64,000 nucleotides of DNA from Natrarchaeobius oligotrophus (GCF_003841465.1 NZ_REFZ01000010.1:90371-154370); one strand, 5' to 3'; positions 9,393-18,998 are shown, counted from the first letter of the stretch. Translations and numbers: made by a program. The notes: generated from the sequence alone by a model not told the origin.

Positions 9393-9772
9393 GGTCGTGT
9401 CTCTCGTTCTCGCGGTTCGTGTCCTCGTTCGGGATCCGACGGGCGCGACGCCTGTCGATCGATCCGACCGGCGATCATCGCCCTCGTTCCATGATAACTC
9501 GGAACACGAGACCGAATATGAGCACGCAATGGAACTATAAAATGATTTCGAAATAATGTATAGAGCTAATACGATTCTACGTTGATTTTCTGTTGTTTTT
9601 CAGCAGTTAAACGGCCGCTGAATGGCGTATACGAGGGGGTCACGGCCGACACTCGAGCCGGTCGATCGTCGGTTGGTGAAATGGAGGTCGAACACGAGTC
9701 AAAAAAACCGGTCGTCCGGAAATCCGGATCGACTGATGTGTCGTCTCGAAAGAGCGAACCGCGGCGGCGCGG
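9393..9772 (-). promoter_or_regulatory. Promoter region of the 7971-9392 chitinase
   Basis: No gene is seen. A TATA-like box (minus TTTATAGTT around 9531-9541) lies about 140 nt upstream of the start, again implying a long leader. Confidence 0.4.
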
Positions 9773-11452
9773 TCAGCAGTCCTGGACGTGCGACCACCAC
9801 ATGCTATCGTGGCTCGGCGGGACCGTCATGACCTCCATCTCAGCCTCCCAGATTGCGCCGTCGTAGGCGACGCGGTCGCCGGGGGAGTAGACCGTCGCGT
9901 TGTCGTAGGTCGGATAGTCGTCGCAGTCACCCGGCGGGTCCGGGTCCTCGTCGACGGTGACGGTCACCGAGTCGCTGTCGGTGTCGCCGTCGCCGGAGAC
10001 CGAAAGCGTCGCGGTGTACTGGCCCTCGTCGTCGTAGGCGTGCTCGACGGTTTCACCACTTTCCTCGGTGCCATCGCCGAGTTCCCACGCGTAGCTGTCG
10101 ATCGGACCGGAGGAGTTACCGCCGTAGAACGTCACGGTCTCGCCCGGGTCGACGACCGACGGCGAGGCGTCGGCGACCGCCGAAACGTCGTTCGGCGGAT
10201 CGCCGTTCTCGCCGACGATGTTCGCCGCGTCGACCCGACCCGATCCCTGCTGATTTCCGGGGAGGCCGATGTCGACCGCCGTCTCCTCGAGCGCCTGTCG
10301 CAGTTCGCTCGGCCCCCACTCGGGGTTGGCCGCCAGCCCGAGCGCGGCGACGCCGGCCGCCGTGGGCGATGCCATCGACGTACCGGACATGTTGTCGTAC
10401 CCGCCGTTTGGCATCGTCGAGAGGACCTGCACGCCGGGCGCGGCGACGTCGATCTCGGGGCCGGTGCTGCTGAAATTCGCGAGACTCTCCGAGGAGTCGA
10501 TCGCCGAGACGGCCACACAGTTCGAGAACGCCGCCGGGTAGGAGACGCAGTTGCTACATGGACCGTCGTTTCCTGCCGCCGCGATCGGGAGCGTCCCGTT
10601 GTCGTAGGCGTAATCGATGGCACTCTGGACGACGCCGCTCGGTTGCTGTGCGCCGAGGCTCAGGTTGACGATGTCGGCGCCGTTGTCGGCCGACCACTGG
10701 ATGCCGTCGGCGATGTCGCTCCAGGAACCGCCGCCTCCCCCGCCGAGGACGCGCACCGCGTACAGATGGGAGTTCGAGATGCCGGCGATTCCCTCGCCGT
10801 TGTCGGTCGTCGCGGAAGCGATTCCCGAGACGTGTGTTCCGTGAGCCGAACCGCGCGCGTCGGGATCGTTCGTTCCGCCGGCGGGATCGGTCCCCGGGTT
10901 CGAGCCGAACTGCGCCTGCAGGTCGGGATGATCGTAGTCGGTGCCCGTGTCCGCGATCGCGATCGTCACGTCCGACGACCCGAGCGTCGTCTCCCACGCC
11001 TCCGGCGCGTTGACCACCTGTGGCGCGTACTGTTGATCGAATCCGGGATCGTCCGGCACGTACTGTGCCGGCTCGATCGACTGCTCGAGCGCGTAGTACG
11101 TTCCGTTCTCTTCGACGAACGCGACGCCGTCGGCTCGTTCGATGCGCTGTGCGACCGCCGAATCGGCCTGCGCGCTCGCCTCGTCGGGAAGCTCGACGGC
11201 GAAGTAGCCGAGCACGTCGTTTCGATGGACGACGCTCGCGTCGGCCGGGAGCTCTCGTTCTACGTTCTGCTGTACCGATACCGTCTGTACCGTCGGTGCC
11301 GTTCCGACCAACAGCTCGTCGGGCTTCGGACCCGGTTCGCGACCGGGTTCCGCGACCGTAACACCACTGAGCGCTGCGACACCGCCGATTGCTCCCAGAC
11401 TGCGGAGCACGTCCCGCCGTCCGGGATTACTGTGATTGTTATTTTCTGTCAT
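9773..11452 (-). CDS. Secreted subtilisin-like protease with PKD and chitin-binding domains
   Basis: 559 residues, halolysin-like S8 serine protease. The Tat signal (GRRDVLRSLGAIGG) is followed by an inhibitor-type propeptide (about 45-125) and the catalytic domain (about 140-412). The triad is D168 (IADTGTDYDH), H204 (GSAHGTHVSG) and S359 (NMSGTSMASP), with oxyanion N295 (AAAGNDG). A PKD domain (about 422-505) and a C-terminal CBM5/12 module (about 510-559, YPTYDNATVYSPGDRVAYDGAIWEAE) complete it. The CBM at the C-terminus reverses the order of the chitinases. In this island it probably strips protein from chitin-protein composites such as crustacean shell, while the binding module holds it on the substrate. 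A TATA box at about 11480-11487 suggests a short leader, unlike the chitinases. Confidence 0.93.
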   Translation of the reverse strand: MTENNNHSNPGRRDVLRSLGAIGGVAALSGVTVAEPGREPGPKPDELLVGTAPTVQTVSVQQNVERELPADASVVHRNDVLGYFAVELPDEASAQADSAVAQRIERADGVAFVEENGTYYALEQSIEPAQYVPDDPGFDQQYAPQVVNAPEAWETTLGSSDVTIAIADTGTDYDHPDLQAQFGSNPGTDPAGGTNDPDARGSAHGTHVSGIASATTDNGEGIAGISNSHLYAVRVLGGGGGGSWSDIADGIQWSADNGADIVNLSLGAQQPSGVVQSAIDYAYDNGTLPIAAAGNDGPCSNCVSYPAAFSNCVAVSAIDSSESLANFSSTGPEIDVAAPGVQVLSTMPNGGYDNMSGTSMASPTAAGVAALGLAANPEWGPSELRQALEETAVDIGLPGNQQGSGRVDAANIVGENGDPPNDVSAVADASPSVVDPGETVTFYGGNSSGPIDSYAWELGDGTEESGETVEHAYDDEGQYTATLSVSGDGDTDSDSVTVTVDEDPDPPGDCDDYPTYDNATVYSPGDRVAYDGAIWEAEMEVMTVPPSHDSMWWSHVQDC

Positions 11453-11516
11453 ACCGCACCTGATGTCTATCGATATCCGTATTATATTTTTCTATTGTTT
11501 ATACTAAAATAATTAA

Positions 11517-11537
11517 TTAACTAGATAGTTAACTAGA
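11517..11537. repeat. Direct repeat of TTAACTAGA upstream of the protease promoter
   Basis: Two perfect 9-bp copies (11517-11525 and 11529-11537) with a 12-bp period. They lie about 30-55 bp upstream of the likely TATA box of the protease gene, where haloarchaeal activators often bind. Function is inferred. Confidence 0.35.
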
Positions 11538-11643
11538 GTGGCTGGAAAAGGGAACGAAGATAGAAAATGCGCTGGATACCGGCGAACGGCGTTCAAACCG
11601 ACGATAACCGAGGGTGATCGGTCTCGACGGCGAACGCGTGCGG

Positions 11644-13008
11644 TCAGTTCCCGCTTCCCTCGAACTGGTAGAAGACGTCCGAGAACTCGCCGCCGTCGTC
11701 CTCGCCGAGCACCCACGGCGCGATGCTGTACATCCCCTTCTCGTTGGCGTAGTCGACGAGCTCGCTCGCGACGTCGGTGGTGATCTCGCCGAGATACGGC
11801 GTCACGCCGACCATCGCCCAGAGCTCGTCCTCGGATTTTTCGGGATACACCTCCTCGAGGAAGTCGACCGTTCCCTCGAGCGCGGACGTGATCGTCTCGA
11901 AGTTCTCGGGTTCGCCGTCGAAGTGCATCGTCATCGGCTGGACGTAGTCCAGTTCGAGGCCCTTCTCGACGGCGTCCTCGATGAACACCTTGCCCGGCGA
12001 CTCGCCCCACTCGACGATGCCGTCCGGCGTGGCCGAGACGGTGAAGCCGACGGTGACCTCGGGACGTTCGTCTTTGAGCAACGCGAGCGCCTCGTTGCGG
12101 ATCTCGTGGAGGTCGTCGGGTCGGTCGGGATCCTCGGCGTTCTCGTCGTCGATGTCGAGGTGGGTAACGTCGAACGTGTCGAGCAGGTCGGCGTACGCCT
12201 CCTTGAGCTCCTCGGGATTGTCGGCGTCGCGGGCGACCATCGGACTCTGCCAGCCGCCGATCGAGAGGCCGACTTCGATGCCCTCGTCCTGGAGCGTCTG
12301 GATGTCGTCGGCGTAGGTATCGAGCGACTCTCCCTCACACTCGCGATTGTCGCAGTTGGCGAGCCAGGCGGGCGAAATCTCGCCGTTCCGGTAGGGATCG
12401 CCGATGAACGACATGATGACGCGGTCGGTGCTGCGGCTGAGGGTGCCGTCGACGACGTCGTACCAGGTTCCCTGGTACGGCGTGTAGACGCCGGTCGGCG
12501 TCGGCGGCTCGACGTCGCCGACGTAAATCGTCGACTGGGTGCTGTCGCTTTCGCCGTCGACGTCTTCGACGGTGAGTTCGACGGTGTACTCGCCCTCGTC
12601 GTCGTAGGTGTGCGTGACGATCTCTCCGCTCGCGGTCGTTCCGTCGTCGAGGTCCCACGCGTAGGACTCGATGTCACCCTCGGAGTCGGAGGCGTCGAGC
12701 GTGATTTCGTCGCCGGGGGCTGGACTCGAGTCGCTGACGGAGAACGCGGCGCTCGGACCCGGGTCGTACGGCTCGATCTGGTCCCACGGGCCCCATTCGC
12801 CACCTTCGCCCGGCTCGTCACCGCGCGTCCACCAGTTGGCTTCCCAGACGTAGCCCTCGTGGATCACGCGGTCACCCCCCGTATACACCGTGTCCGGGTC
12901 CCACTCGGGATACTCCTGGGCGGAAACGGTGGTGCTCAGTCCGACGCCGACAGCCAGCGCGGACAGTGCCGATGCGTTGCGTAGTACGTCTCGTCGTGTT
13001 CGTTTCAT
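11644..13008 (-). CDS. Secreted divergent PF-ChiA-like GH18 chitinase
   Basis: 454 residues. The start at 13008 (MKRTRRDVLRNASALSAL) is fixed by a strong Shine-Dalgarno GGAGGTGA five bases upstream, rare in this island. CBM5/12 covers about 31-80, a PKD domain about 87-165 and the catalytic domain about 175-452. It keeps D285-D287-E289 (HLDIDDE), SIGGW and VQPMTMHFDG. It differs from the other PF-ChiA-like copies: the entry strand is YTPYQGTWYD and there is an extra cysteine pair (CDNREC, about 219-224). It ends with YSIAPWVLGED instead of LLSFWSVERD, so substrate preference may differ. Confidence 0.85.
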   Translation of the reverse strand: MKRTRRDVLRNASALSALAVGVGLSTTVSAQEYPEWDPDTVYTGGDRVIHEGYVWEANWWTRGDEPGEGGEWGPWDQIEPYDPGPSAAFSVSDSSPAPGDEITLDASDSEGDIESYAWDLDDGTTASGEIVTHTYDDEGEYTVELTVEDVDGESDSTQSTIYVGDVEPPTPTGVYTPYQGTWYDVVDGTLSRSTDRVIMSFIGDPYRNGEISPAWLANCDNRECEGESLDTYADDIQTLQDEGIEVGLSIGGWQSPMVARDADNPEELKEAYADLLDTFDVTHLDIDDENAEDPDRPDDLHEIRNEALALLKDERPEVTVGFTVSATPDGIVEWGESPGKVFIEDAVEKGLELDYVQPMTMHFDGEPENFETITSALEGTVDFLEEVYPEKSEDELWAMVGVTPYLGEITTDVASELVDYANEKGMYSIAPWVLGEDDGGEFSDVFYQFEGSGN

Positions 13009-13015
13009 GGTTGTC

Positions 13016-13022
13016 ACCTCCG
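13016..13022 (-). promoter_or_regulatory. Shine-Dalgarno site GGAGGTG
   Basis: It lies just upstream of the ATG at 13008 and decides between that start and an upstream in-frame GTG at 13017. Most other chitinases here have no such site. Confidence 0.6.
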
Positions 13023-13257
13023 GCGGACCGTCGACTCAGCGAGCTGCTCGTCGTCCCCGGAGTCGCATCGGAGTCGACACCGCCGGAATAGATCCCCCAG
13101 GGACAGTACATAATTCATTGCTCTATCTAATAATAATTTTGGATAGTGTTTTAGAAATGTGTTTTTATAGCGTCACGATCTCGGAAGACGGCCGAGGAAA
13201 GCGATTCGTTCGTGAGAAACGAACGCGAGGACCGCCGACCAGATCGAAGCGACGGCG

Positions 13258-15465
13258 CTACCCGCCGTCCGGCCAGTCGATCTGGTCGGAACGGTAGTAG
13301 TTGATTTCCTGGCGGTCCCACCGTGGACCCTGTGCCGCCAGCCGCTCGCGGAAGTTCTCCCACTCGGTGTCGGCGTCGGGCGTCCAGCCGACCTCGGCGA
13401 TGGAGGCGATCCGCGGGAACAGCATGAACTCGACGTCCGCGAACGTCTCGAGCGTCTCCGACCACAGCGCCGCTTCGGGACCGACGATCGAGGATTCGTC
13501 GACGTCGTCGACGTAGCTGCCAGGGTCCCACTCGTAGGACTCTCGCACGGACGTCGTCCCGGCCCAGGTGAGGCCGAGTTCGGTCTCCCAGTGGTACTTC
13601 ATATCGAGGTAGGCGTGGCTGGCCGGCGAGGCGATAATCTCGTGGCCCTCTTCGACGGCTCCCGGAACGTCGACGCCGGAGGCCGTCGAATCCGGTGCCC
13701 AGAACTGGCCGATCGTCTCCGTCGGCGGATCCGCACCGAGGATCTCGTGCCAGCCCATCGGTCGCTTGCCGGCGTCCTGGACGATCGGTACTGCTCGATC
13801 CATGAAGTGCTCGTACTCGTCGTCGTCGAGCGGATCGGCTTCGTCGCCGCCGATGTGGAGATACGGCCCCGGAGTCAGCTCCGCGACCTCGGTGACGACG
13901 TCTTCGACCCACTCGTAGGTGAACTCCTGGTCGACACAGAGCGAACTGAACCCGACCTCGATGCCGGTGTAGGGCTCCTCGCACTCGTCGTCGCAGTTGA
14001 GTTCACAGACCGACGCCAGCGCTGCGTTCGTGTGGCCTGGCATGTCGATCTCGGGGATAACCGTGATAAATCGGTCCTCGGCGTGTTCGACGATATCGGC
14101 GTACTCCGCCTGGGTGTAGTAACAGTCCTCACACTCGCCGTCGACCTGATACTGACCGCCGACCTCGGTCAACTCCGGCCACTCCTCGATCTCGATGCGC
14201 CAGCCCTGGTCGTCCGTCAGGTGAACGTGGAAGTGGTTGATCTTGTACTGGGCGAGGTAGTCGACGAACCGCTTCATCTCGTCGGCGGTGCGGAAGTGCC
14301 GCGCCACGTCCAAGTGTGCGCCGCGGAAGTCGAAACGCGGCGAGTCGACGATCTCGCCGCCGGGAACTGTCCACTCGGCGGACTGCTCGGAGTCAGCTTC
14401 CACCGCCGCGGGCAGGACCTGTCGGAGCGACTGGACGCCCCAGAACAGCCCCGCGTCGGTCCCTGCACCGATCGTAACCCCGTCCTCGTCGACAGACAGC
14501 TCGTAACCCTCCTCGCCGAGGTCGTCCACGGCGTCCAGGAAGACGAGCTCGATCGCATCCGCCGCCTCCGACGGCGCATCTGCGACGGGCAGCTCGTATC
14601 CCGTCGGCGGACGAAGGAGGTCCGCGAGGTACTCGCCGACCGCTTCGGCCTCGTCGTCGACGACGATCGCCGTCTCAGCCGTGATCTCGAACTCGGCGTC
14701 GGTCGTGCTCACGTCGGCCGGTTTCGGAATTACGTCCTCGAGCGACCGCTCGACCGGATCGGGCACGTCGCCGCTACAGCGCGTGACCGCCCCCCAGGGA
14801 CCGCCGTTTCCGGCGGGCTCATCGCTTTCGGTCCACCACCGTGCTTCCCAGAGGATACCGTCGTGGACGACCTCGTCACCGCCCTCGTAGACGGCGTCCG
14901 GGTTCCACTCCGCGATGCCGGCACAGGGGCCGTCTTCTTCGTCGCCGACGGTAACGATGACCGCGGCCGTATCCGTTCGCCCCTCGGCGTCGGTCACCGT
15001 CAGCGCCACGGCGTACTCGCCCTCCTCGGCGTAGCTGTGACTCGTCGTCTCGCCGGTCGCGTCGGCCTCGCCGTCGCCGGTGAGGTCCCACTCGTAGCTG
15101 TCGATCGACGCATCGCCGCCGCTGGAGCCGCTGGCGTCGAACTCGACCGTCTCGTCGAGTTCGACCGTCGTCGCCGAGACGGCGATCGACGCGGTAGGGT
15201 CCTCCGCTTCGCCGTTGTCCCCGCAGGCCCCCTCGAGAGCCCAGACTGCGCCATCGTCGTCGGGTTCGTCGCCTTGCGTCCACCACTCCGCGGTGAAGAG
15301 ATCGGCCTCGTAGACGGCCAGATCGCCGCCGGTGTAGGCGACATCGGGGTCCCACTCGGGGATGCTCTCGCAGTCGACGGACGATGCTGCGCTCGCGCTG
15401 GCGGCGATCCCCAGCGCGGAGAGCGTCGATGCCGATCGAAGGATCGAACGTCTGGTTGGTTTCAT
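13258..15465 (-). CDS. Secreted GH20 beta-N-acetylhexosaminidase with two CBM5/12 modules
   Basis: 735 residues. It releases terminal GlcNAc from chitooligosaccharides by substrate-assisted catalysis. Domains in order: Tat signal (1-28), CBM5/12 (about 31-81), PKD (about 90-173), second CBM5/12 (about 181-230), GH20b domain (about 244-370) and GH20 barrel (about 377-730). The barrel begins RFDFRGAHLDVARHF and has HFHVHLTDDQGWRIEI, then PEIDMPGH and the catalytic pair D541-E542 in HIGGDEAD. Paired cysteines at 446/449, 487/491 and 495 suggest stabilising disulfides. It starts 9 bp after the stop of the upstream chitinase, so it is the third gene of an operon with 15475-16896 and 16900-18627. 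It supplies the exo-step that turns GH18 products into monomers. Confidence 0.95.
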   Translation of the reverse strand: MKPTRRSILRSASTLSALGIAASASAASSVDCESIPEWDPDVAYTGGDLAVYEADLFTAEWWTQGDEPDDDGAVWALEGACGDNGEAEDPTASIAVSATTVELDETVEFDASGSSGGDASIDSYEWDLTGDGEADATGETTSHSYAEEGEYAVALTVTDAEGRTDTAAVIVTVGDEEDGPCAGIAEWNPDAVYEGGDEVVHDGILWEARWWTESDEPAGNGGPWGAVTRCSGDVPDPVERSLEDVIPKPADVSTTDAEFEITAETAIVVDDEAEAVGEYLADLLRPPTGYELPVADAPSEAADAIELVFLDAVDDLGEEGYELSVDEDGVTIGAGTDAGLFWGVQSLRQVLPAAVEADSEQSAEWTVPGGEIVDSPRFDFRGAHLDVARHFRTADEMKRFVDYLAQYKINHFHVHLTDDQGWRIEIEEWPELTEVGGQYQVDGECEDCYYTQAEYADIVEHAEDRFITVIPEIDMPGHTNAALASVCELNCDDECEEPYTGIEVGFSSLCVDQEFTYEWVEDVVTEVAELTPGPYLHIGGDEADPLDDDEYEHFMDRAVPIVQDAGKRPMGWHEILGADPPTETIGQFWAPDSTASGVDVPGAVEEGHEIIASPASHAYLDMKYHWETELGLTWAGTTSVRESYEWDPGSYVDDVDESSIVGPEAALWSETLETFADVEFMLFPRIASIAEVGWTPDADTEWENFRERLAAQGPRWDRQEINYYRSDQIDWPDGG

Positions 15466-15474
15466 CGTTGATGA

Positions 15475-16896
15475 TTAGTTGAGTTGGTTGAATGTCCGTG
15501 AGAACTCGAACGGGTCCTGGTCGATGCCGCTGTGTCGTGGGTCGACCTCCTCGGGGCCGGGGTTGTCCCGCTCGACGGACCAGAACGCAAGCGTTCCGAC
15601 GTCGTTGTCCTGGGCGTACGCCAGCACCGCCTCGGCGTCTGCGGGAGTGAACACGACTCCGGTGTTGTTCAGGCCGAGCATCGGCGTGATGCCCAGCATG
15701 GCGTAAATTTCCTCGTCGGACTTCTCGGGGAGTTCGCCCGATAGCTGCTCGTGGGCCCCTTCGACCGTTCCGATAACGGACTGGTCGTCGAACTCGCCCG
15801 CCGACCCGTAGTTCATGGTCATCAGGTTGAGCCGGTGGATCTCGACGCCGCGGTCGATCGCGTCTGCGACGATCACGTCGAAATCGCTCGGGGAAACGCC
15901 CTGGGAATTGCATCTCACAGTGTAAGATATCTCTACCTCGGGACGACGGTTCTGCAGGATCGACAGCGCCTCGTTGCGAACCTCGTTGGTGGTGGAACTG
16001 GCCGCTTCATCGTCGATGTCGATGTAGGGCGTCTCGTACTCGTCGATGATGAACCCGAACGTGTCGGCGAGTTCCTCTGGATCGTCGTAGTAGTCGGCGA
16101 GGTACGGGCCGACGGCCCCGCCGAACGAAAGGATCGCCTGTCCGCCACGCTCCTGGAGCGCCCGGATCTGGTCACCGAACTCCGTCTCCCCGACGACGTA
16201 ATCGTGGTCGGCGTCCCAGGCGGGCGTCCCGTCCTCGAGGCCGAGAATAAAGGCCAGGTGGAAGTAGTCCGTTCCGGCCTCGTCGGCCCACTCGACGGGC
16301 GTCGTCTCCGACACCGTGTTCATGTGGTGGTAGGGAGCGAAGTACTGCTCGGGCAGTTCGACGACGTCGTCCGGCGGGTCGGGTTCGTCCTCGAGGACGG
16401 TGAGTTCTCTCGAGGCCGTATCCGCGTTGCCGTCGCCGTCCGCGACCGTGAGCGAGACGGTGTGCTCGCCTGCCTCCTCGAAAGCGCGTTCGACGACTTC
16501 GCCGTCAGCCGCCGTTCCGTCGTCAAACTCCCATGCGTAGCTCTCGACGTCTCCCTCCGAATCCGACGCGTCGAACGTTACGGATTCGTCGACCGTCGGA
16601 CGGCTCTCGCTCACCGAAAACGACGCGGTCGGCTCTTCCGGCGGCTCCGGGTCGAAACCACCGTCTTCGACGTACTCCCAGGGACCCCACTCGCCCTCGC
16701 CGGGTTCGTCGCCCTGGGTCCACCACCGGGCCGCCCAGATCGCCCCGTCGTGGACGACCCGGTCGCCGCTCGTGTAGACGACGTCTGGGTCCCACTCGGA
16801 CGGCAGGTCCTGAGCAACGCTCGTCACGCTCGCACCCAGCAGGACCGCGGAGATCGACGATGCGCTCCGGAGGACGTTCCGTCTGGTCTCGTTCAT
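15475..16896 (-). CDS. Secreted PF-ChiA-like GH18 chitinase (Tat-CBM5/12-PKD-GH18)
   Basis: 473 residues. The Tat signal is MNETRRNVLRSASSISAV. CBM5/12 covers about 31-75, PKD about 90-168 and the catalytic domain about 182-470. The catalytic domain has FAPYHHMNT, YFHLAFILG, AILSFGGAVGPYLA, D293-D295-E297 (YIDIDDE), ISYTVRCNSQG and LNLMTMNYGS. The start at 16896 lies 3 bp beyond the stop of the upstream gene (16900-18627) and the stop lies 9 bp before the GH20 start. The three are therefore very likely co-transcribed and translationally coupled. Its place between the GH18-like protein and GH20 suggests joint action on one substrate. Confidence 0.9.
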   Translation of the reverse strand: MNETRRNVLRSASSISAVLLGASVTSVAQDLPSEWDPDVVYTSGDRVVHDGAIWAARWWTQGDEPGEGEWGPWEYVEDGGFDPEPPEEPTASFSVSESRPTVDESVTFDASDSEGDVESYAWEFDDGTAADGEVVERAFEEAGEHTVSLTVADGDGNADTASRELTVLEDEPDPPDDVVELPEQYFAPYHHMNTVSETTPVEWADEAGTDYFHLAFILGLEDGTPAWDADHDYVVGETEFGDQIRALQERGGQAILSFGGAVGPYLADYYDDPEELADTFGFIIDEYETPYIDIDDEAASSTTNEVRNEALSILQNRRPEVEISYTVRCNSQGVSPSDFDVIVADAIDRGVEIHRLNLMTMNYGSAGEFDDQSVIGTVEGAHEQLSGELPEKSDEEIYAMLGITPMLGLNNTGVVFTPADAEAVLAYAQDNDVGTLAFWSVERDNPGPEEVDPRHSGIDQDPFEFSRTFNQLN

Positions 16897-16899
16897 CGG

Positions 16900-18627
16900 T
16901 CAGCCCTCCTCCCAGGGGCCCCACTCGCTGTCACCGGGTTCGTCGCCCCGGGTCCACCACTGGGCTTCCCAGACCGTTCCGTCGTGGACCACACGGTCGC
17001 CGCTCGTGTACACCTCGTCGGGGTCCCACTCGGGATACTCCGGCTCGGACTCGTCGTCCTCGACGACCGTGACCGTCTGCACCGTCTCGCCCTCCCTGTC
17101 CTCGTCGTCGACGACCACGAGCCGGACGTCGTAGCTGTCGTCGGACTCGTAGACGTGCGTGAACGTCTCGCCGCGCTCCTCGAGGCCGGGCTGAAGGTCG
17201 TAGTCCCAGAGATACTCGACGATTTCGCCCGCCGGCGCGTGAGAGGCCGATGCGTCGAAGGCGACTTCCTCGCCGACGACGGGGTCGTCCGGCTCCACCT
17301 CGAAGGCCGCGACAGGCTCTTTCTCGTCTGGCTCCTCGACCGTGATGGTGGTCGTGGCCGCGTCGGTTTCACCGCGGTCGTCGGTCACCGTCAGCTCGAC
17401 GACGTACTCGTCGACCGCATCGTATGCGTGCTCGACGGTTTCGCCGTCGACCTCCGTTCCGTCACCGAGGTCCCACTCGTAGGCGACGATCTCGCCCTCG
17501 GGAGCCGAGGAGTCGCCGCCGTCGAAAGTCACCGTCTCCTCAGGTGCAACCGCGTCGTTGCTCGCTGAGATCACCGCAACCGGATCCGGGTCCGGATCGG
17601 GGCCCGATCCCGGTGCCGGATCCGTGCGGTACTCGCGGCTGGGTTCGCCGATGTTCGTCTCGTCGCCGACTTCCGGCGCGTCGATCAGCCCCCAGAAGGA
17701 GTGAATCGACAGCCCGAGGTACTTCTGACCGGTCTCCTCGTCGATGAACTGCTGATCGGTCGGTGGCCCTTCCTCGATCCAGTTCTCCTCGACCCAGCCG
17801 TAAAGCGCGTCCGCGTCGTCCCAGTTCCGGTTGGGATGGCCGTGCTCGTTGATCCCCTGGCCCAGCGCGAACGGCGTGTCGTAAGGCTGGGTCACCCGTC
17901 CCAGGTTGGGCCAGAAGTGCTCCATGTCGAGGTCGTAGACCATTGTACAGTAGTAGTCGAGGTTCCGATGTTCCATCACCTCCCGTACGCGGTCGTCGTC
18001 GGTGTTCCGGGCCCACATCGGGTCCTGTGACATCGAGACGATCAGGTCGTCGGGGGCGTCGTCGAGGCGGTCGAGTATCTCGGGTTTGACGTCGTAGCGA
18101 TCCCCGTTCTCGACGTTGATGTGGATGCCGTCGAAGCGTTCCTCCGGCGGGTGGTTGCCGTTCCACTCGAGGATCGACTCCGCCTGGGGCCATGCCTCCG
18201 CGGCGACCCAGCCGGCGACGCCGCCGCCGACGAGCGGTTCGACCTGAATACCCCAATCGTGGCAGACGCGGAGGAACCGCTCGACGTCCTCGTCGGGCGC
18301 TTCCCGGACGGGCTCCTCCAGGGGCTCGTCGGCGGTCGGATCGGAGTAGTGTGGATAAAAGGTCCCGATCGAGTGGGCTTCAGCTTTGTCGAAAAACAGC
18401 TCCCACCGGCCGTCGTAGCCGTCCATCACCGTTTCGCCGTCGGCGATGATCGTGTACGGAACCCAGTCCCAGAGGCCCCGGTCGTTGAAGACGGAGTAGT
18501 CGGGATCGACGTTCGTCGCCGAAACCGACTCCCCCGTGGCCTGGACCGACGAGGTGGCAGCAACCCCGAGGGTGCCGACCGAGGCCAGCGATGCTTGCAT
18601 CAGTATATCGCGGCGTGTCTGTCTCAT
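16900..18627 (-). CDS. Secreted GH18-like barrel with degenerate catalytic motif, two PKD domains and CBM5/12
   Basis: 575 residues from the Tat-signal start at 18627 (MRQTRRDILMQ). The N-terminal domain (about 38-335) is not a family I can name with confidence. Its strand order looks like a GH18-type TIM barrel: FDGIHINVE (about 165-173), DLIVSMSQ, YYCTMVYDLD, PFALGQGI and YLGLSIHSFWG. At the catalytic strand the DxxDxDxE pattern reads D-G-I-H-I-N-V-E: the last Glu (E173) and first Asp (D166) remain, while the two middle Asp are His169 and Asn171. Two PKD domains (about 348-520) and a C-terminal CBM5/12 (about 528-575) follow. It leads the operon with a PF-ChiA-like chitinase and GH20. It could be a glycosidase of new specificity or a non-catalytic chitin-binding helper. 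Confidence 0.8.
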   Translation of the reverse strand: MRQTRRDILMQASLASVGTLGVAATSSVQATGESVSATNVDPDYSVFNDRGLWDWVPYTIIADGETVMDGYDGRWELFFDKAEAHSIGTFYPHYSDPTADEPLEEPVREAPDEDVERFLRVCHDWGIQVEPLVGGGVAGWVAAEAWPQAESILEWNGNHPPEERFDGIHINVENGDRYDVKPEILDRLDDAPDDLIVSMSQDPMWARNTDDDRVREVMEHRNLDYYCTMVYDLDMEHFWPNLGRVTQPYDTPFALGQGINEHGHPNRNWDDADALYGWVEENWIEEGPPTDQQFIDEETGQKYLGLSIHSFWGLIDAPEVGDETNIGEPSREYRTDPAPGSGPDPDPDPVAVISASNDAVAPEETVTFDGGDSSAPEGEIVAYEWDLGDGTEVDGETVEHAYDAVDEYVVELTVTDDRGETDAATTTITVEEPDEKEPVAAFEVEPDDPVVGEEVAFDASASHAPAGEIVEYLWDYDLQPGLEERGETFTHVYESDDSYDVRLVVVDDEDREGETVQTVTVVEDDESEPEYPEWDPDEVYTSGDRVVHDGTVWEAQWWTRGDEPGDSEWGPWEEG

Positions 18628-18998
18628 AGTTGGCGATCTGGCGGTCCCCGACGGACGTGCCGGGTACCGACATACATAATTATTCATTTTACAACTATAA
18701 AATTTTATTCCAGAGATAAACACATCTAGGATAAAATTGTTGTGTATTAACACGTTCGCGCGTTCGACGATCGGACACGACGGGCGGGTTCCGTACCTGC
18801 TCGAGGGACTGCCCACGTCGATCGCCCGACCGATCGAAATCGATCCGACCGAGTCGGTGGTCGGGACTTGGACGGATGCAGTTCGCTACCCGGTTGCGAT
18901 GGCGACGCCTCGGCGAGTCCGGTCGTTCATACGTTGAAATTGTGTACCGGCGATCGGCAGGATGGGGTCGCCGATCGGCGGTAAGACAACAGTCCCTG
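18628..18998 (-). promoter_or_regulatory. Promoter of the three-gene chitin operon
   Basis: No gene is seen. An AT-rich stretch at 18672-18735 contains a TATA-like box (ATAAAATTTTAT near 18697-18710), about 75 nt upstream of the start at 18627. The rest separates it from the previous gene. Confidence 0.45.
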
